The notes under the pieces were generated by a model. That model was not told the DNA's origin, searched no databases, and worked only from the letters and a program-made list of their open reading frames with translations. DNA of 64,000 nt from an uncultured Bacteroides sp. (GTDB taxonomy: Bacteria > Bacteroidota > Bacteroidia > Bacteroidales > Bacteroidaceae): contig CAMTPC010000003.1 of assembly GCA_947074295.1 (NCBI GenBank), positions 1 through 64,000 on the forward strand. Direction: 5' to 3'. The translations under genes were made by a program, and so were the position numbers. Positions within the stretch are counted from its first letter, which is position 1; every line of letters starts with the position of its first letter. Shown piece by piece: positions 1 to 10,800 of the stretch.

Positions 1-52
1 GAGCATCTGGTTTACACCCAGAGGGTCGGCGGTTCGAATCCGTCAGCGCCCA
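1..52 (+). tRNA. tRNA-Val (anticodon TAC), 3' portion; 5' end lies outside the window
   Basis: Anticodon stem-loop tctgg-tttacac-ccaga (anticodon TAC), T-arm ggcgg-ttcgaat-ccgtc, acceptor 3' strand agcgccc plus discriminator a at 52. Confidence 0.85.
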
Positions 53-67
53 CTTCGCAAAACATTG

Positions 68-101
68 ACCTCGTAGAATAGATATTCTGCGAGGTTTTTT
101 A
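68..101 (+). terminator. Rho-independent terminator after the tRNA
   Basis: CCTCGtAGAATA-ga-TATTCTgCGAGG followed by TTTTTT. Confidence 0.8.
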
Positions 102-207
102 TTATTTTACACTTCTGCGTTTCTAATAAATCCTTAAAACTCCACTTCTCTTTATTGTTTTGCGTGAAAACTCGTTGTTATATATCTGTTATCTCCTCGA
201 TTTTATG

Positions 208-215
208 TAGTTTTG
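208..215 (+). promoter_or_regulatory. Bacteroidetes -7 element upstream of queD
   Basis: TAGTTTTG matches TAnnTTTG; located upstream of queD. Confidence 0.5.
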
Positions 216-367
216 CGCACTTTATGTCAGTGTAGCTTAAATAGTTACACAATGTATTGATTTTTAAAGAGTAAATCAAAACAACTATAGCTGATAGAAA
301 GGTGTACTATATGCAGTCATGAGATATGAAGGTAATAGGATTGTTCGGTCAGCTCAATACAGAAACT

Positions 368-700
368 ATGTTTACAGTAAAAAAAAGAATTGAAATATCA
401 GCTTCGCATAGCTTGAATCTTTCGTATGAAAGCAAATGCGAGCAGTTGCATGGTCACAACTGGGTGATTGAGATTTACTGCCGTTCACGCGAGTTGAATG
501 CCGATGGTATGGTAATAGATTTTTCGCATATCAAAGAAATCATTAAGGATAAGCTCGATCATAAGAATCTCAATGATATACTTCCCTTTAATACCACAGC
601 AGAGAATATGGCTAGATGGATTTGCGACCAGGTGCCCCATTGCTTCAAGGTGATGGTGCAAGAATCGGAAAACAATACAGCTTGGTATGAGAAAGATTAA
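368..700 (+). CDS. queD: 6-carboxytetrahydropterin synthase (QueD/PTPS family)
   Basis: MFTVKKRIEISASHSL...C-x-LHGHNW, a typical QueD/PTPS zinc-site pattern. The ORF opens at 326, but the ATG at 368 gives the usual N-terminus. Confidence 0.85.
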   Translation: MFTVKKRIEISASHSLNLSYESKCEQLHGHNWVIEIYCRSRELNADGMVIDFSHIKEIIKDKLDHKNLNDILPFNTTAENMARWICDQVPHCFKVMVQESENNTAWYEKD

Positions 701-1229
701 TGAGATTTTTTATAGCTTGCAGGGTGAAGGTGCACAGACGGGTACGCCGGCTGTGTTCGTGCGTTTCTCGGGATGCAACCTAAAGTGTGATTTTTGCGAT
801 ACAGCTCACGAGGATGGTGTGATGATGACGGATGAGGCCATCATAGCCGAAGTGGCTAAATACCCAGCACCTCTTGTTGTATTGACGGGTGGCGAACCTT
901 CTCTTTGGATCGACCAAGATTTCATCAATCATTTGCGGACATTGGGTAAGAAGATTGCCATCGAAACAAATGGTACACATCTTTTGCCCGAAGGTATAGA
1001 CTGGATCACGTGCTCACCTAAGAAGGGTGGTCAGGTGCTGTTGCCACGCATAGACGAGCTGAAGGTGGTTTACACCAGACAGGATATGTCTGTTTACGAA
1101 AATATGCCAGGAGCTAGGTTTCTGCAACCTTGTTCGGGCGAAAATATAGACGAAGTAGTAGAATACATTAAACAAAATCCCACATGGAGACTAAGTCTAC
1201 AGACACACAAGATATTGAAAATAAGATAA
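687..1229 (+). CDS. queE: 7-carboxy-7-deazaguanine synthase (radical SAM, QueE)
   Basis: NEIFYSLQGEGAQTGTPAVFVRFSGCNLKCDFCDT: CX3CX2C radical SAM motif; TGGEPSL; C-terminal SLQTHKxLxIR. Confidence 0.9.
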   Translation: MRKINEIFYSLQGEGAQTGTPAVFVRFSGCNLKCDFCDTAHEDGVMMTDEAIIAEVAKYPAPLVVLTGGEPSLWIDQDFINHLRTLGKKIAIETNGTHLLPEGIDWITCSPKKGGQVLLPRIDELKVVYTRQDMSVYENMPGARFLQPCSGENIDEVVEYIKQNPTWRLSLQTHKILKIR

Positions 1230-1771
1230 AAGATATATTCTCGCATATCGGTGATGATCCACAGCGAGAAGGTTTGAAGGGAACACCCGACCGTATTTTG
1301 CGTATGTGGAAAGAGATATTCCGCGGTTATGATGAAACGCAGAAACCTAAGATCACTGTTTTCGAGAATGGCAAGGACCGATTGGCTTATAGCTCGGTTG
1401 TGCTAGATACCGGTTGTTTTTACTCGATGTGCGAACATCACATGATGCCCTTCTTCGGCGACTATTGGTTCGGTTATATCCCCAATCCTAAGGGTAAGAT
1501 TTTGGGTATATCCAAGGTGGCACGTGTCGTAGACTACTGTGCCGCACGTCTGCAAGTGCAAGAGCGCTTGGCGCAAGATGTAGTGGAGATGATTCGTGAG
1601 GCTTTGGGTGATGAATATCCTCCACTGGCTATTGGCGTGATTCTTGAAGGTGAACACCTTTGCAAAACGATGCGTGGTGTGCGCAAGCAGGGTAAGATGC
1701 ATACTTCTTTCTTCTTTGATGGAGGTAAACTGAACGAACTGAAAGATGATCTTTATCGGTTTAAAGGATGA
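1184..1771 (+). CDS. folE: GTP cyclohydrolase I
   Basis: REGLKGTPDRILRMWKE, CEHHMMPFFG, LQVQERLAQDV, EHLCKTMRGVRK: FolE motifs. Overlaps the queE 3' end. Confidence 0.9.
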   Translation: METKSTDTQDIENKIKDIFSHIGDDPQREGLKGTPDRILRMWKEIFRGYDETQKPKITVFENGKDRLAYSSVVLDTGCFYSMCEHHMMPFFGDYWFGYIPNPKGKILGISKVARVVDYCAARLQVQERLAQDVVEMIREALGDEYPPLAIGVILEGEHLCKTMRGVRKQGKMHTSFFFDGGKLNELKDDLYRFKG

Positions 1772-1826
1772 TTTTTGTGTGAATTAATCATAAGAAAATA
1801 TAGCATAAATCAATAAAATATAGTAG

Positions 1827-1862
1827 AGGCCTTGCAGGAATTTGTTCTGTAAGGCCTTTTTG
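1827..1862 (+). terminator. Rho-independent terminator after folE
   Basis: AGGCCTTGCAG (1827-1837) pairs with CTGTAAGGCCT (1847-1857, one G-U), then a T tract. Confidence 0.8.
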
Positions 1863-1944
1863 CTTTTTGACATCTCGACGGGTAAAAACCAAACTAACTC
1901 TTTTTTGTTTCTTCTGTAGTTAAGTTTTCAATAGGATAACAGGG

Positions 1945-3393
1945 ATGAATGCAATAAAAAGAGTTTTTGCATTTTGTCTATTTTTTCAGGTAATCATATA
2001 TTGTTCTACCGGGCAAAATGTAAGTATATATCGGCAGAGTGATTCTTTGTGGTATAACAAGAAAAAACCATTGCTTGCTATAGGTGAAGTGTTGGTCATC
2101 AACATGGGTGTATGGGCTTTCGATCGCTATATAGCTGATCAGGATTTTGCGCACGTGACGCCTCGTAGCATCCAACGTAATTTTAAGAAAGGTTTTGTCT
2201 GGGATGATGATATTATTGCTACCAATTTCATTTCACATCCATATCATGGGTCTCTGTATTATAATTCAGCTCGCTCCAATGGTTTTAATTTCTATCAATC
2301 TATCCCGTTCGTGGTAGGAGGCAGCTTGATGTGGGAGTGTTTCTTGGAAACCGAACCTCCATCAATCAACGACTTGATTGCAACAACGGCTGGAGGTACA
2401 ATGTTTGGTGAGATATCTTATAGAATATCGGGCTTGATTTTGAATAATTCTAAAAGAGGTGTCAATCGGGTGATTCGAGAAATAGGGGCAGGGCTCATTT
2501 GTCCGGTGCGCGAAGTGAATCGTGTATTTTCTGGGGCTGCTTGGCGACAAAGTGATTACAATCAAGATGATGATATTCCTTTTGAATTGAATATCTGGGC
2601 TGGATGTCGCATGCTTAAGCGGAAGATTGGTAGTGGCTATTCTCCTTTCGGTGAGCTAGCGGTTTCCTTTGTGTATAATCCCAATCGCGATGAGTGCGAA
2701 CAACCTTATGATTGGTTTAGCGTGAACATGATTTTAGATGCGGGAAAGCGCTCTTGTAACTTTCGTCAGATGAATGTATCAGCATTGCTGTGGGGTAGGG
2801 ATGTGGGCAACCGAAGAGCTGGAAATTGGCACTTTGGCGTCTATCAGAATTTTGATTATTGGGATTCTCCAGTAAAGATCTATCAGCGCACGCCCTATCG
2901 CTATTCGCAGGTGCTGGCTATCGCGCCCGGCATCAACTATAAGACTATCGAGGATAAATGTGTGAAAGCAGATTTTACTACGCTAATCAATGCGATCGGG
3001 CTTGGAGCGAGTGGTACGGATTATTTCTGGGTAGGTGAACGTGATTATAGTTTTGGGAGCGGTTTGGGAGCACAGATCAAACTTTCCTTGGATTTTTTTG
3101 ATTCAGCACTGCGTTTTAAGGTCATGGCCAATAATTCGACTCTCTACACTTGGAAAGGTTATGATCCGAATCGTAATCTATATCTTGAACATCCGAATGA
3201 GTTGAATACACAAGGCGATAAGGGGCATGTAAACTTTACTGCTGTCGAAGCTAGTGTAGGCTATTATTCGGACAAAAACTGGAATATGCAGTTTGTCTCC
3301 GAGTTTATCAATCGTTATACTTATTATGCCTATCATCCCTCTCGGCAATACTCTGCATGGAGCTATGCCTTGAGAGTGGGTTATCATTTATAG
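1945..3393 (+). CDS. DUF3943-type outer-membrane-associated protein
   Basis: Signal peptide; Trp/Tyr-rich protein with a pattern recalled from DUF3943 proteins (NFISHPYHGSLYYNSARSNGFNFYQS). Confidence 0.6.
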   Translation: MNAIKRVFAFCLFFQVIIYCSTGQNVSIYRQSDSLWYNKKKPLLAIGEVLVINMGVWAFDRYIADQDFAHVTPRSIQRNFKKGFVWDDDIIATNFISHPYHGSLYYNSARSNGFNFYQSIPFVVGGSLMWECFLETEPPSINDLIATTAGGTMFGEISYRISGLILNNSKRGVNRVIREIGAGLICPVREVNRVFSGAAWRQSDYNQDDDIPFELNIWAGCRMLKRKIGSGYSPFGELAVSFVYNPNRDECEQPYDWFSVNMILDAGKRSCNFRQMNVSALLWGRDVGNRRAGNWHFGVYQNFDYWDSPVKIYQRTPYRYSQVLAIAPGINYKTIEDKCVKADFTTLINAIGLGASGTDYFWVGERDYSFGSGLGAQIKLSLDFFDSALRFKVMANNSTLYTWKGYDPNRNLYLEHPNELNTQGDKGHVNFTAVEASVGYYSDKNWNMQFVSEFINRYTYYAYHPSRQYSAWSYALRVGYHL

Positions 3394-6300
3394 CTGATCC
3401 ATAATCTTATCATCTATAGTATCTCCGTTTCTTTCTTTAAGATATTTAGAAGGTAAACAGCCAAATTCCTCTTTAAAATACTTCGTGAATTGGTTTTGCG
3501 ATAATCCGATCTGATAGGCAATTTGCGAAACATTCATCTGGCTTTGTTCCAGCAACTGCTTGCCGCGCTTGATCCGTAGGATACGTATAAACTCTACAGG
3601 AGACTTGCCAGTGATGGAGATCAGTTTCTTGTATAAGTGTCCCCGACTCATACCGACAAGCGAACTGAGCTCTTCGACCGAGAAATTGGAATTGTCCATA
3701 TTGTCTTCAACTCCTTGTATTGCTTTCTGTATCAGCTGTTCGTCTAGACTACTTATCGTTATTTCGCTGGGTGAAATATCTATAGTATTGAACTTCTGGT
3801 GATTATTGCTAGTCCACTCTATTAATTTATTGATGCGGAGAAGCAGTATCTCTGTATTAAAAGGTTTGGTGATATAATCGTCAGCTCCCTCTTTTAGCCC
3901 ATTCAGTACATGCTCTTCGGCTGTGCGTGCAGTGAGCAATATGACTGGGATGTGCGAAATACGTATATCCGTTTTTATCTTTCGGCAAAGCTCCATACCA
4001 TCCATGACAGGCATCATCACATCGCTAATCACCATTTGTATCGACTCCTTGAACAGAATACTTAACGCTTTCTTGCCGTCTGGAGCATCAAACACCTTGT
4101 AATGTTCGGATAAACATTGAACTATGAAATGTCTAAAATCGTCATTGTCCTCAACTACTAATATGGCCGTCCTATCATCCAGTGGTGTCTTACTTTGCTC
4201 AAGTATAGTTTCCTCATGTGCTGTAGCATCGGGTGTAGAAGATATCTGGGTTGTGATGCCGTTTATCGGTAGCAGGACAGTAAATATAGAACCCGCAGGG
4301 ATATTGTCTGCAACTGTGATGCAGCCTTCGTGCATGATGACATACTCCTTAACAATATTCAACCCAATACCATTTCCTGCATAGGTTGTGGTATGATGGT
4401 TTTCTTGGAAGAAACGTTCAAAAACCTTCTCTTTATTTTCTGGTCGTATGCCTACTCCTGTATCTGTCACCTGTATGCGTGCCTGTTCTCCATCGGCTGT
4501 AGCTATACGATCGATGCTGATAGTCACTGTTCCATTGGGAACATTGTATTTGATGGCATTGGAAATAAGATTAAGGATGATTCTTTTAATCTTATTTCGG
4601 TCAAAATTCATTTCAATAATGGGCGACTTGATTTCAAGAAATACTTTGATGCCGTTTAATGCCGTGATTTGGTGGAAAGGCATGCAAACCTCTTTGATGT
4701 ATTCGCTCAGATTACCAAAAGAGTAGGATAGCTGTGTCTTTTGCTCGTCAAGATGTCGAAAATCCAACAATTGGTTTACTTCGTCGAGCAGCATATTGGC
4801 GCTGCGATGTACCAATTCGAGTTCATCTTTCACCGCATTGGCTTTTTCTTTTTTAAGTAAATGTTCCAAAGGAGTAATTATAAGTGAAAGAGGGGTGCGT
4901 AAATCATGACTGATATTTGTGAAAAAACGCATTTTAGCTTCTTCCATCTTTAGCTGTTGATTTAATTCAATCTCATGCTTTTGTTTTCGCAGTTGTTTGT
5001 TGTGTTTGATTCGTATGCGAAGTGCGGTATAGATGAGTACAGCTAATGCTAAAATGGCATAGCAGGCATAACCGGTCATCGACAACCAAAAAGGAGGTTT
5101 GATGTAAAAAGTCAACCGTGAGATTTGTGTGTCATTATTAAGAAAAGGGTTATTGACCTTGACCTCGAGATCGTACTTGCCAGGAGAGAGCTTGTTGAAA
5201 TAAATACGGTTACCTTCTAGCTTAATCCACTCTTCCTTGTTGCTTAAGCGATAGGCATATTCCAACTTGTGCAGGTTGCCATAATCCATGGCAGATACTT
5301 CGAGGGCGAAGTTATGATCTGTATAATCCAAATAGATGTCTTCGGCTAGCTGAATATTCTTTTTTAGCAATATTCTGCCATCTAAGGTAGCGCTATCTAC
5401 ATCAATAGCTTGATTAGCCAAGAAAAATGCGGTGAAGATGACATTCTGTTTGCTATGGGGATAGCCTATCATATCTGGATTGATAGCCAAGTAGCCACCC
5501 GATCCCCCTATCAATATTTCATTGTTGCGGTTTCGGGTAATTGAGAAATTGTTGAATGTAAAGTTGTCGATGCCGTCTGCCTCAAAGTAGGGATAGCAAA
5601 TATAGTTTAGTTCCTTCTGATTGGGGTCATTGATTATATAAATATGTGTGATACCGTGATCCGTAGCAATCCACATATTTTTGTTTTTGTCTTCAATAAT
5701 AGCACGTATATAAGGATGCGATAAACCTTCATTTTCAGTCAAGTGTATCAATGAGTCGTCCTTCTTATTATAGATATTCAATCCTTTGCGTCCACCCACC
5801 CAAAGCAGTCCACGACTATCTTGATAAATACAGTTGGCATAATTGTCCTGGATGATGGGATGTTCACTGCGTGTATTTGAAGCGTAAACCATCTCCTTCG
5901 TGAATATATCCATGCGATATAACCCAGAACTTGTGGCTATAAGTAGTTCGCGCCCGTTACTATAAGATAGATCGGCTATATAATCCGTAAGTAGGGGCGA
6001 ATTTGCACGGGTATACTTAGTAAGGTTGCCATTACTATCGAGACAATACAACCCCTGTGTATAGGTGGCTAACCAGATGTTTCCGTCATTGTCTTCTGTG
6101 ATGCGCCGTACGTGAAGCGGAATCTCATACCCGTTATCGTTCTTGACTAAAGTGTGTAATGGAGTGAAAGTATCATCGTGTAGGAAGAACGCGCCACCAC
6201 CATAGCTCCCCCACCAAATACGCTTTTGTGAATCTACGAGCGAGCAAACGATAAGATTGGAGGGAAGGTTGTAAGTGCCTTTCTTATAATGGATGCGGTT

Positions 6301-7416
6301 GCCGTTTGATTGATATTGCTCAATTCCTTCACCATCATAACCCATCCAGAGATTCCCTTTATTATCTTCAAGCAGGCAATTAATATCTTCATTGAGCATG
6401 AGTTTCTGATTCTGGAAAGCATTCTTGTCTGGGTTTGTGTAAGCAATGCCTTGTTTACTTGTCCCTATCCACATTACACCTTTATCATCTTTAAAAAAGC
6501 AGTTGATATGGTTGCTCGGTAAAGTAAAAGCTACATCTTTTTTTCGTTGATAATGCTGAACATCTTTGCGCGAACTATTACAGATATAAATTCCTTGGTT
6601 ATCCGTTCCTATCCATATATTGCCCATGTCATCATCAATCAATGACATGACGATATTTTGTCCTTTATCAAAAAGCTCAAAGCCAGGGAAGTTGACCCAA
6701 AGTTTTCTCTTGCTATCATAACTAGATATATGGCTACCTTGCGAAGTATATACCCATAAAGTGTGTGTGGTGTCTAAATAAATCCTAGGGCGGAACTCAT
6801 TAGCGCAATTAGTAGCGCACTCTGCTAGCAATGTATTATTAGTAGTATCAGTTCTTACGATTTCATTATTGGAAAGAAGTATATAGCTATTTGCGCCGCG
6901 GCTGCTTAAATGAATGACTTCTGTAGCTTCTGGGATGATATAGTGCGATAATTCCTTTTTGTCAAATTGATAATGGAAGAGTGTATCTCCTGCATTGCAC
7001 CACATGTTCTTGTCTTCATCAATAAAGAGTTTACTGATCGTAGCCTTGATGCCTATCCTTTCTAAAGGTAAATGTATCGAGTTGATGAACTCGTCTTTTT
7101 CGCGATTGTAATAGCAGTAGTTGACAGGGGTTTTTAGCCATAACGTGCCTGCCCCGTCTTCGGCTATCCATTCTACATCATTATTGTATGCGCCCAATTC
7201 TATTGTGGTGTAGTGCTTGAAGCGATAACCATCGTAGCGATTCACTCCGTTTCGGGTAGCAAACCACATGAACCCAAACTGATCTTTTACGATACTCTGT
7301 ATGAAGTTATCTGATATCCCAGATTTAATGTCTAATTGATGAAAATTGATATTCCCCCATGAAGTCGTGGAGAAGAATACAAAGAGTATGATATAACAAA
7401 TGAAACGTTTTAGCAT
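3388..7416 (-). CDS. Hybrid two-component system regulator (HTCS): periplasmic propeller/YYY sensor, histidine kinase, receiver, AraC-type HTH
   Basis: N-terminal Reg_prop-like repeats (DxxGxxWxGT), H-box FFTNISHDLRTPL, N and G boxes, receiver ILVVEDNDDFR...ISDVMMPVMDG, C-terminal AraC HTH (GMSRGHLYKKL...). Confidence 0.95.
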   Translation of the reverse strand: MLKRFICYIILFVFFSTTSWGNINFHQLDIKSGISDNFIQSIVKDQFGFMWFATRNGVNRYDGYRFKHYTTIELGAYNNDVEWIAEDGAGTLWLKTPVNYCYYNREKDEFINSIHLPLERIGIKATISKLFIDEDKNMWCNAGDTLFHYQFDKKELSHYIIPEATEVIHLSSRGANSYILLSNNEIVRTDTTNNTLLAECATNCANEFRPRIYLDTTHTLWVYTSQGSHISSYDSKRKLWVNFPGFELFDKGQNIVMSLIDDDMGNIWIGTDNQGIYICNSSRKDVQHYQRKKDVAFTLPSNHINCFFKDDKGVMWIGTSKQGIAYTNPDKNAFQNQKLMLNEDINCLLEDNKGNLWMGYDGEGIEQYQSNGNRIHYKKGTYNLPSNLIVCSLVDSQKRIWWGSYGGGAFFLHDDTFTPLHTLVKNDNGYEIPLHVRRITEDNDGNIWLATYTQGLYCLDSNGNLTKYTRANSPLLTDYIADLSYSNGRELLIATSSGLYRMDIFTKEMVYASNTRSEHPIIQDNYANCIYQDSRGLLWVGGRKGLNIYNKKDDSLIHLTENEGLSHPYIRAIIEDKNKNMWIATDHGITHIYIINDPNQKELNYICYPYFEADGIDNFTFNNFSITRNRNNEILIGGSGGYLAINPDMIGYPHSKQNVIFTAFFLANQAIDVDSATLDGRILLKKNIQLAEDIYLDYTDHNFALEVSAMDYGNLHKLEYAYRLSNKEEWIKLEGNRIYFNKLSPGKYDLEVKVNNPFLNNDTQISRLTFYIKPPFWLSMTGYACYAILALAVLIYTALRIRIKHNKQLRKQKHEIELNQQLKMEEAKMRFFTNISHDLRTPLSLIITPLEHLLKKEKANAVKDELELVHRSANMLLDEVNQLLDFRHLDEQKTQLSYSFGNLSEYIKEVCMPFHQITALNGIKVFLEIKSPIIEMNFDRNKIKRIILNLISNAIKYNVPNGTVTISIDRIATADGEQARIQVTDTGVGIRPENKEKVFERFFQENHHTTTYAGNGIGLNIVKEYVIMHEGCITVADNIPAGSIFTVLLPINGITTQISSTPDATAHEETILEQSKTPLDDRTAILVVEDNDDFRHFIVQCLSEHYKVFDAPDGKKALSILFKESIQMVISDVMMPVMDGMELCRKIKTDIRISHIPVILLTARTAEEHVLNGLKEGADDYITKPFNTEILLLRINKLIEWTSNNHQKFNTIDISPSEITISSLDEQLIQKAIQGVEDNMDNSNFSVEELSSLVGMSRGHLYKKLISITGKSPVEFIRILRIKRGKQLLEQSQMNVSQIAYQIGLSQNQFTKYFKEEFGCLPSKYLKERNGDTIDDKIMDQL

Positions 7417-7515
7417 AGTAATATTTATTTGTGTTCAAATATAAAGCATATTGCTAGAACAGGGAAAAAATGACTAAATCAATATTCATCGTAATGTATT
7501 CATGTGTCATTGATT

Positions 7516-7529
7516 TGTATCATGATACA
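7516..7529. promoter_or_regulatory. 14-bp perfect palindrome TGTATCATGATACA in the HTCS-susC divergent intergenic region
   Basis: Sequence equals its reverse complement. Confidence 0.45.
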
Positions 7530-7696
7530 TAAAGAAGAAACTCATAAACATCCGACTGACAAAGTTAACTGCCTGGCCCCTACATTTGTACCCAATCAAT
7601 AGGTTATACACATATAGAACAAAATGATTCATAGTTGAATCACGACATGACTTATCAAGTAGTATTAATGGTTTACACCAATTTGGTGGATTTAGA

Positions 7697-7780
7697 ACTG
7701 TCATAAATAGTATCGGATATTGACTAATCGATTAGAATTGATAGTCCTTTGCGATTGCTCAGTATCCGATATTTGACAGT
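7697..7780. promoter_or_regulatory. Nested inverted repeats upstream of susC (candidate regulator binding region)
   Basis: ACTGTCA (7697-7703) with TGACAGT (7774-7780); TATCGGATA (7711-7719) with TATCCGATA (7763-7771). Confidence 0.4.
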
Positions 7781-7843
7781 GAACATGTAAGAAGAAAACA
7801 ACAATATATAATATACCAATTACTTAACTTTATTGTAATACTT

Positions 7844-10800
7844 ATGAAAAGATTGCACGGTATGAAATTAAGGTGTCTGCTGACATTAATCTGTCTTATA
7901 CCTATTCTTGCCTTTGGCCAGATACAAATACAGGGTGTGGTGACAGATGAAATCGGAGAGCCGATGATTGGAGTATCAGTTTTTGAAAAAGGAACCAGCA
8001 ATGGCACCATAACCGACCTTTTTGGAAATTATCAAATAACAGTTCCTCCTAAAAGTGTACTTGTATTTTCTTATGTAGGCTATAATGCAAAAGAACTCAA
8101 TGTACAAGGAAAAACAAAGTTGGACATTAACTTAGAACCTTCATCTCACGATTTGGATGAGGTAGTGGTTATCGCTTATGGACAACAAAAGAAGGTTACC
8201 ATCACGGGCTCAGTGTCCAATGTTAGTAGTGCTGAAATATTAAAGTCGCCAGCCGCATCGCTTGGTAATGCTATATCGGGTAAACTTCCAGGACTTTCGA
8301 CCGTCCAATACTCGGGTGTACCTGGTGCTGATGATCCTACTATATTTATCCGTGGGCAAGCCTCGCTCAATGGTTCAAGCCCTCTCGTACTTGTCGATGG
8401 TGTAGAAAGAAGCTTTACTCAGATTGACCCTAACGAAGTTGCTGATATTACGGTTCTGAAAGATGCCTCGGCTACAGCCGTATATGGTGTACGTGGAGCC
8501 AATGGCGTGATCTTAGTAACCACTAAGCGGGGTGAATCGGGTAAAACACAAATATCTGCATCTGCCTCATGGGGATTGCAAAAGGTGACCAAATTTCTCG
8601 ACTTTGCAGATTCCTATACGTATGCTACGGTTTTTAATAATGCCCGCTTGTCTGATGGCAATACACCGCGCTTTTCAGATGAGGTAGTGCAACATTTTCG
8701 TAATCAAGATCAACCATTGCTTTATCCCAATATCGATTGGATTGATTACATCATGAAGAATTCAGCCTTGCAGAGCCAATATAATATCTCGGTCAATGGT
8801 GGTAACAATATTGCTAAATATTTCGTTTCTGTAGGTATGCTCGATCAAGATGGCTTATTTAAGACATTTGGATCAGATAAAAACTCTAACTTTGCTTATC
8901 GCCGTTATAACTACCGTGCTAATCTTGACTTGAACATCGGTAAAATTCAAGAGCTTTCTATCAATCTTGGTGGCCGTGTCGAAAACAAACGTTCTATAGG
9001 AAATAATGGTGGAGATGACGGAGAGGAGTATATTTTTCGTTATCTGATGGACGCTCAGCCATTCTCAGGAGCAGGTATCGTTGATGGGCAATGGATTAAA
9101 ACCAATCCAGCTTATATTTCCTCAGAGTCAGCCGTAAGCTCGCGCGATGGTTTGGATACCTTCTATGGCCAAGGTTATAAACTATCTTCTACAAATGTGC
9201 TTAATATCGACCTTATTTACAAGCTGAAACTAGATTTCCTAACTAAAGGTCTTGACTTCCGTGTGAAAGGTTCGTACAACTCAACTTATTATCATGTTAA
9301 AAACCGCACGAACGGGAAGCCCGCTCAGTTCACGCCAATTATCAATACTGATGGCACAGTATCCCTACAACGTAGTGGCGATTACTGGAATTTGGGTTAT
9401 GATGAAAGTAGCTGGCCCAATAGAGATTGGTATGCAGAGGCAAGTATGAACTATGACCGTAAATTCGGAGATCATAGTGTGGCTGCACTGTTACTTTATA
9501 ATCAGTCAAAGAGTTATTATCCTTGGGATGCGGCAAATTCGGCATATATCTCAATACCCAAAGGATATGTAGGTCTGGTGGGACGTGTCACGTACAACTA
9601 TATGTTCAAGTATATGGCTGATTTCAATATTGGTTATAATGGCTCTGAAAACTTCGCCAAGGGCAATCGTTATGGATTCTTTCCTTCTATGTCTTTGGGC
9701 TGGACTGTTTCACAAGAGAAATTCTGGAAGCCATTGAGCAATGTTGTTTCTTATATGAAATTGCGTGGTTCGATAGGTACAGTAGGTAATGATAACTGCC
9801 AAGGCTACCGCTTCCTATACTTACCAGCAGCATGGCAAATCTTCAATGGTTATTATAATAATATTGGCGATTATGATGGGTACAATTTTGGTACTACCAA
9901 TGATATATTCCTGAATGTGGCTCGTGAATACTCTTCCGCATCGCCAGATGTAACATGGGAGACTGCAATAAAACAGAACTACGGTGTTGATATGAAATTC
10001 TTCGATGATAAGTTGAGTTTAAACTTTGACTACTTCTATGAATACCGTAAGGATATTCTAATCAATAATGAAAATATGATTCAAGCGCCTACGGCTCTTC
10101 GTCCTTCTTATATCAATTATGGTCGCGTTAAGAATCAGGGATATGAGATCACGTTGAATTATCGCACTAGCATTGGGCGCAATTTTTCGTTGTCTATCTC
10201 GCCAACACTGTCTTATGCAAAGAACAAAGTGTTGGAGCAAGCCGAAATACCTAAACCTGACAAATTAGTCATGGCCAATAGCTATATGGGACAGAAATTG
10301 GGTTTGACGGAAGATTCTCCAGTTGCACCAACATGGACTTATGCAACGGGTCATTCAATAGGAGCACGGAAAGGTTACCTCTTCTTTGAGTTTTACGAAC
10401 AAGGTAAAACAGAGGAAAGATATCAAGCCAAATATGGACAGCCAATGCCCACTCAACTTGTCAATACCTTGCTGAACGGAGATGCTGTTTATGTCGATTT
10501 GGATGGGGACGGTATCATTTCTGAAGAATACGATCAGATGTATATGGGATATACGGATAATCCTGAATATACCTTCTCGCTCAATATCTTCCTTCAATAC
10601 AAGAACTTTGACTTCACCATGTTGTGGTCAGGTGCAACGCATGTATCAAGAAATCTAGATGGTGTATACCGTCAGCCGTTCGGCCAGCAATACAACTCCT
10701 CATTGCTACAATGGGTTGCTGATAATGCTTGGACTCCCGAAAATGCCGCATCAGCTCGTTTGCCTCGTATCACATTTGCCAACGAGAAACAAAATCAAGC

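Noticed and set aside
4124-4726. Overlapping plus-strand ORFs (86, 109 and 92 aa) inside the HTCS gene
   Set aside because: Antisense shadow ORFs over kinase/receiver coding sequence; no independent support.
7711-7771. Invertible promoter (phase-variable) interpretation of the TATCGGATA/TATCCGATA inverted repeats
   Set aside because: Arms are only 9 bp, no recombinase gene is in the window, and no promoter element is recognised inside the 43-nt segment; a regulator site is simpler.
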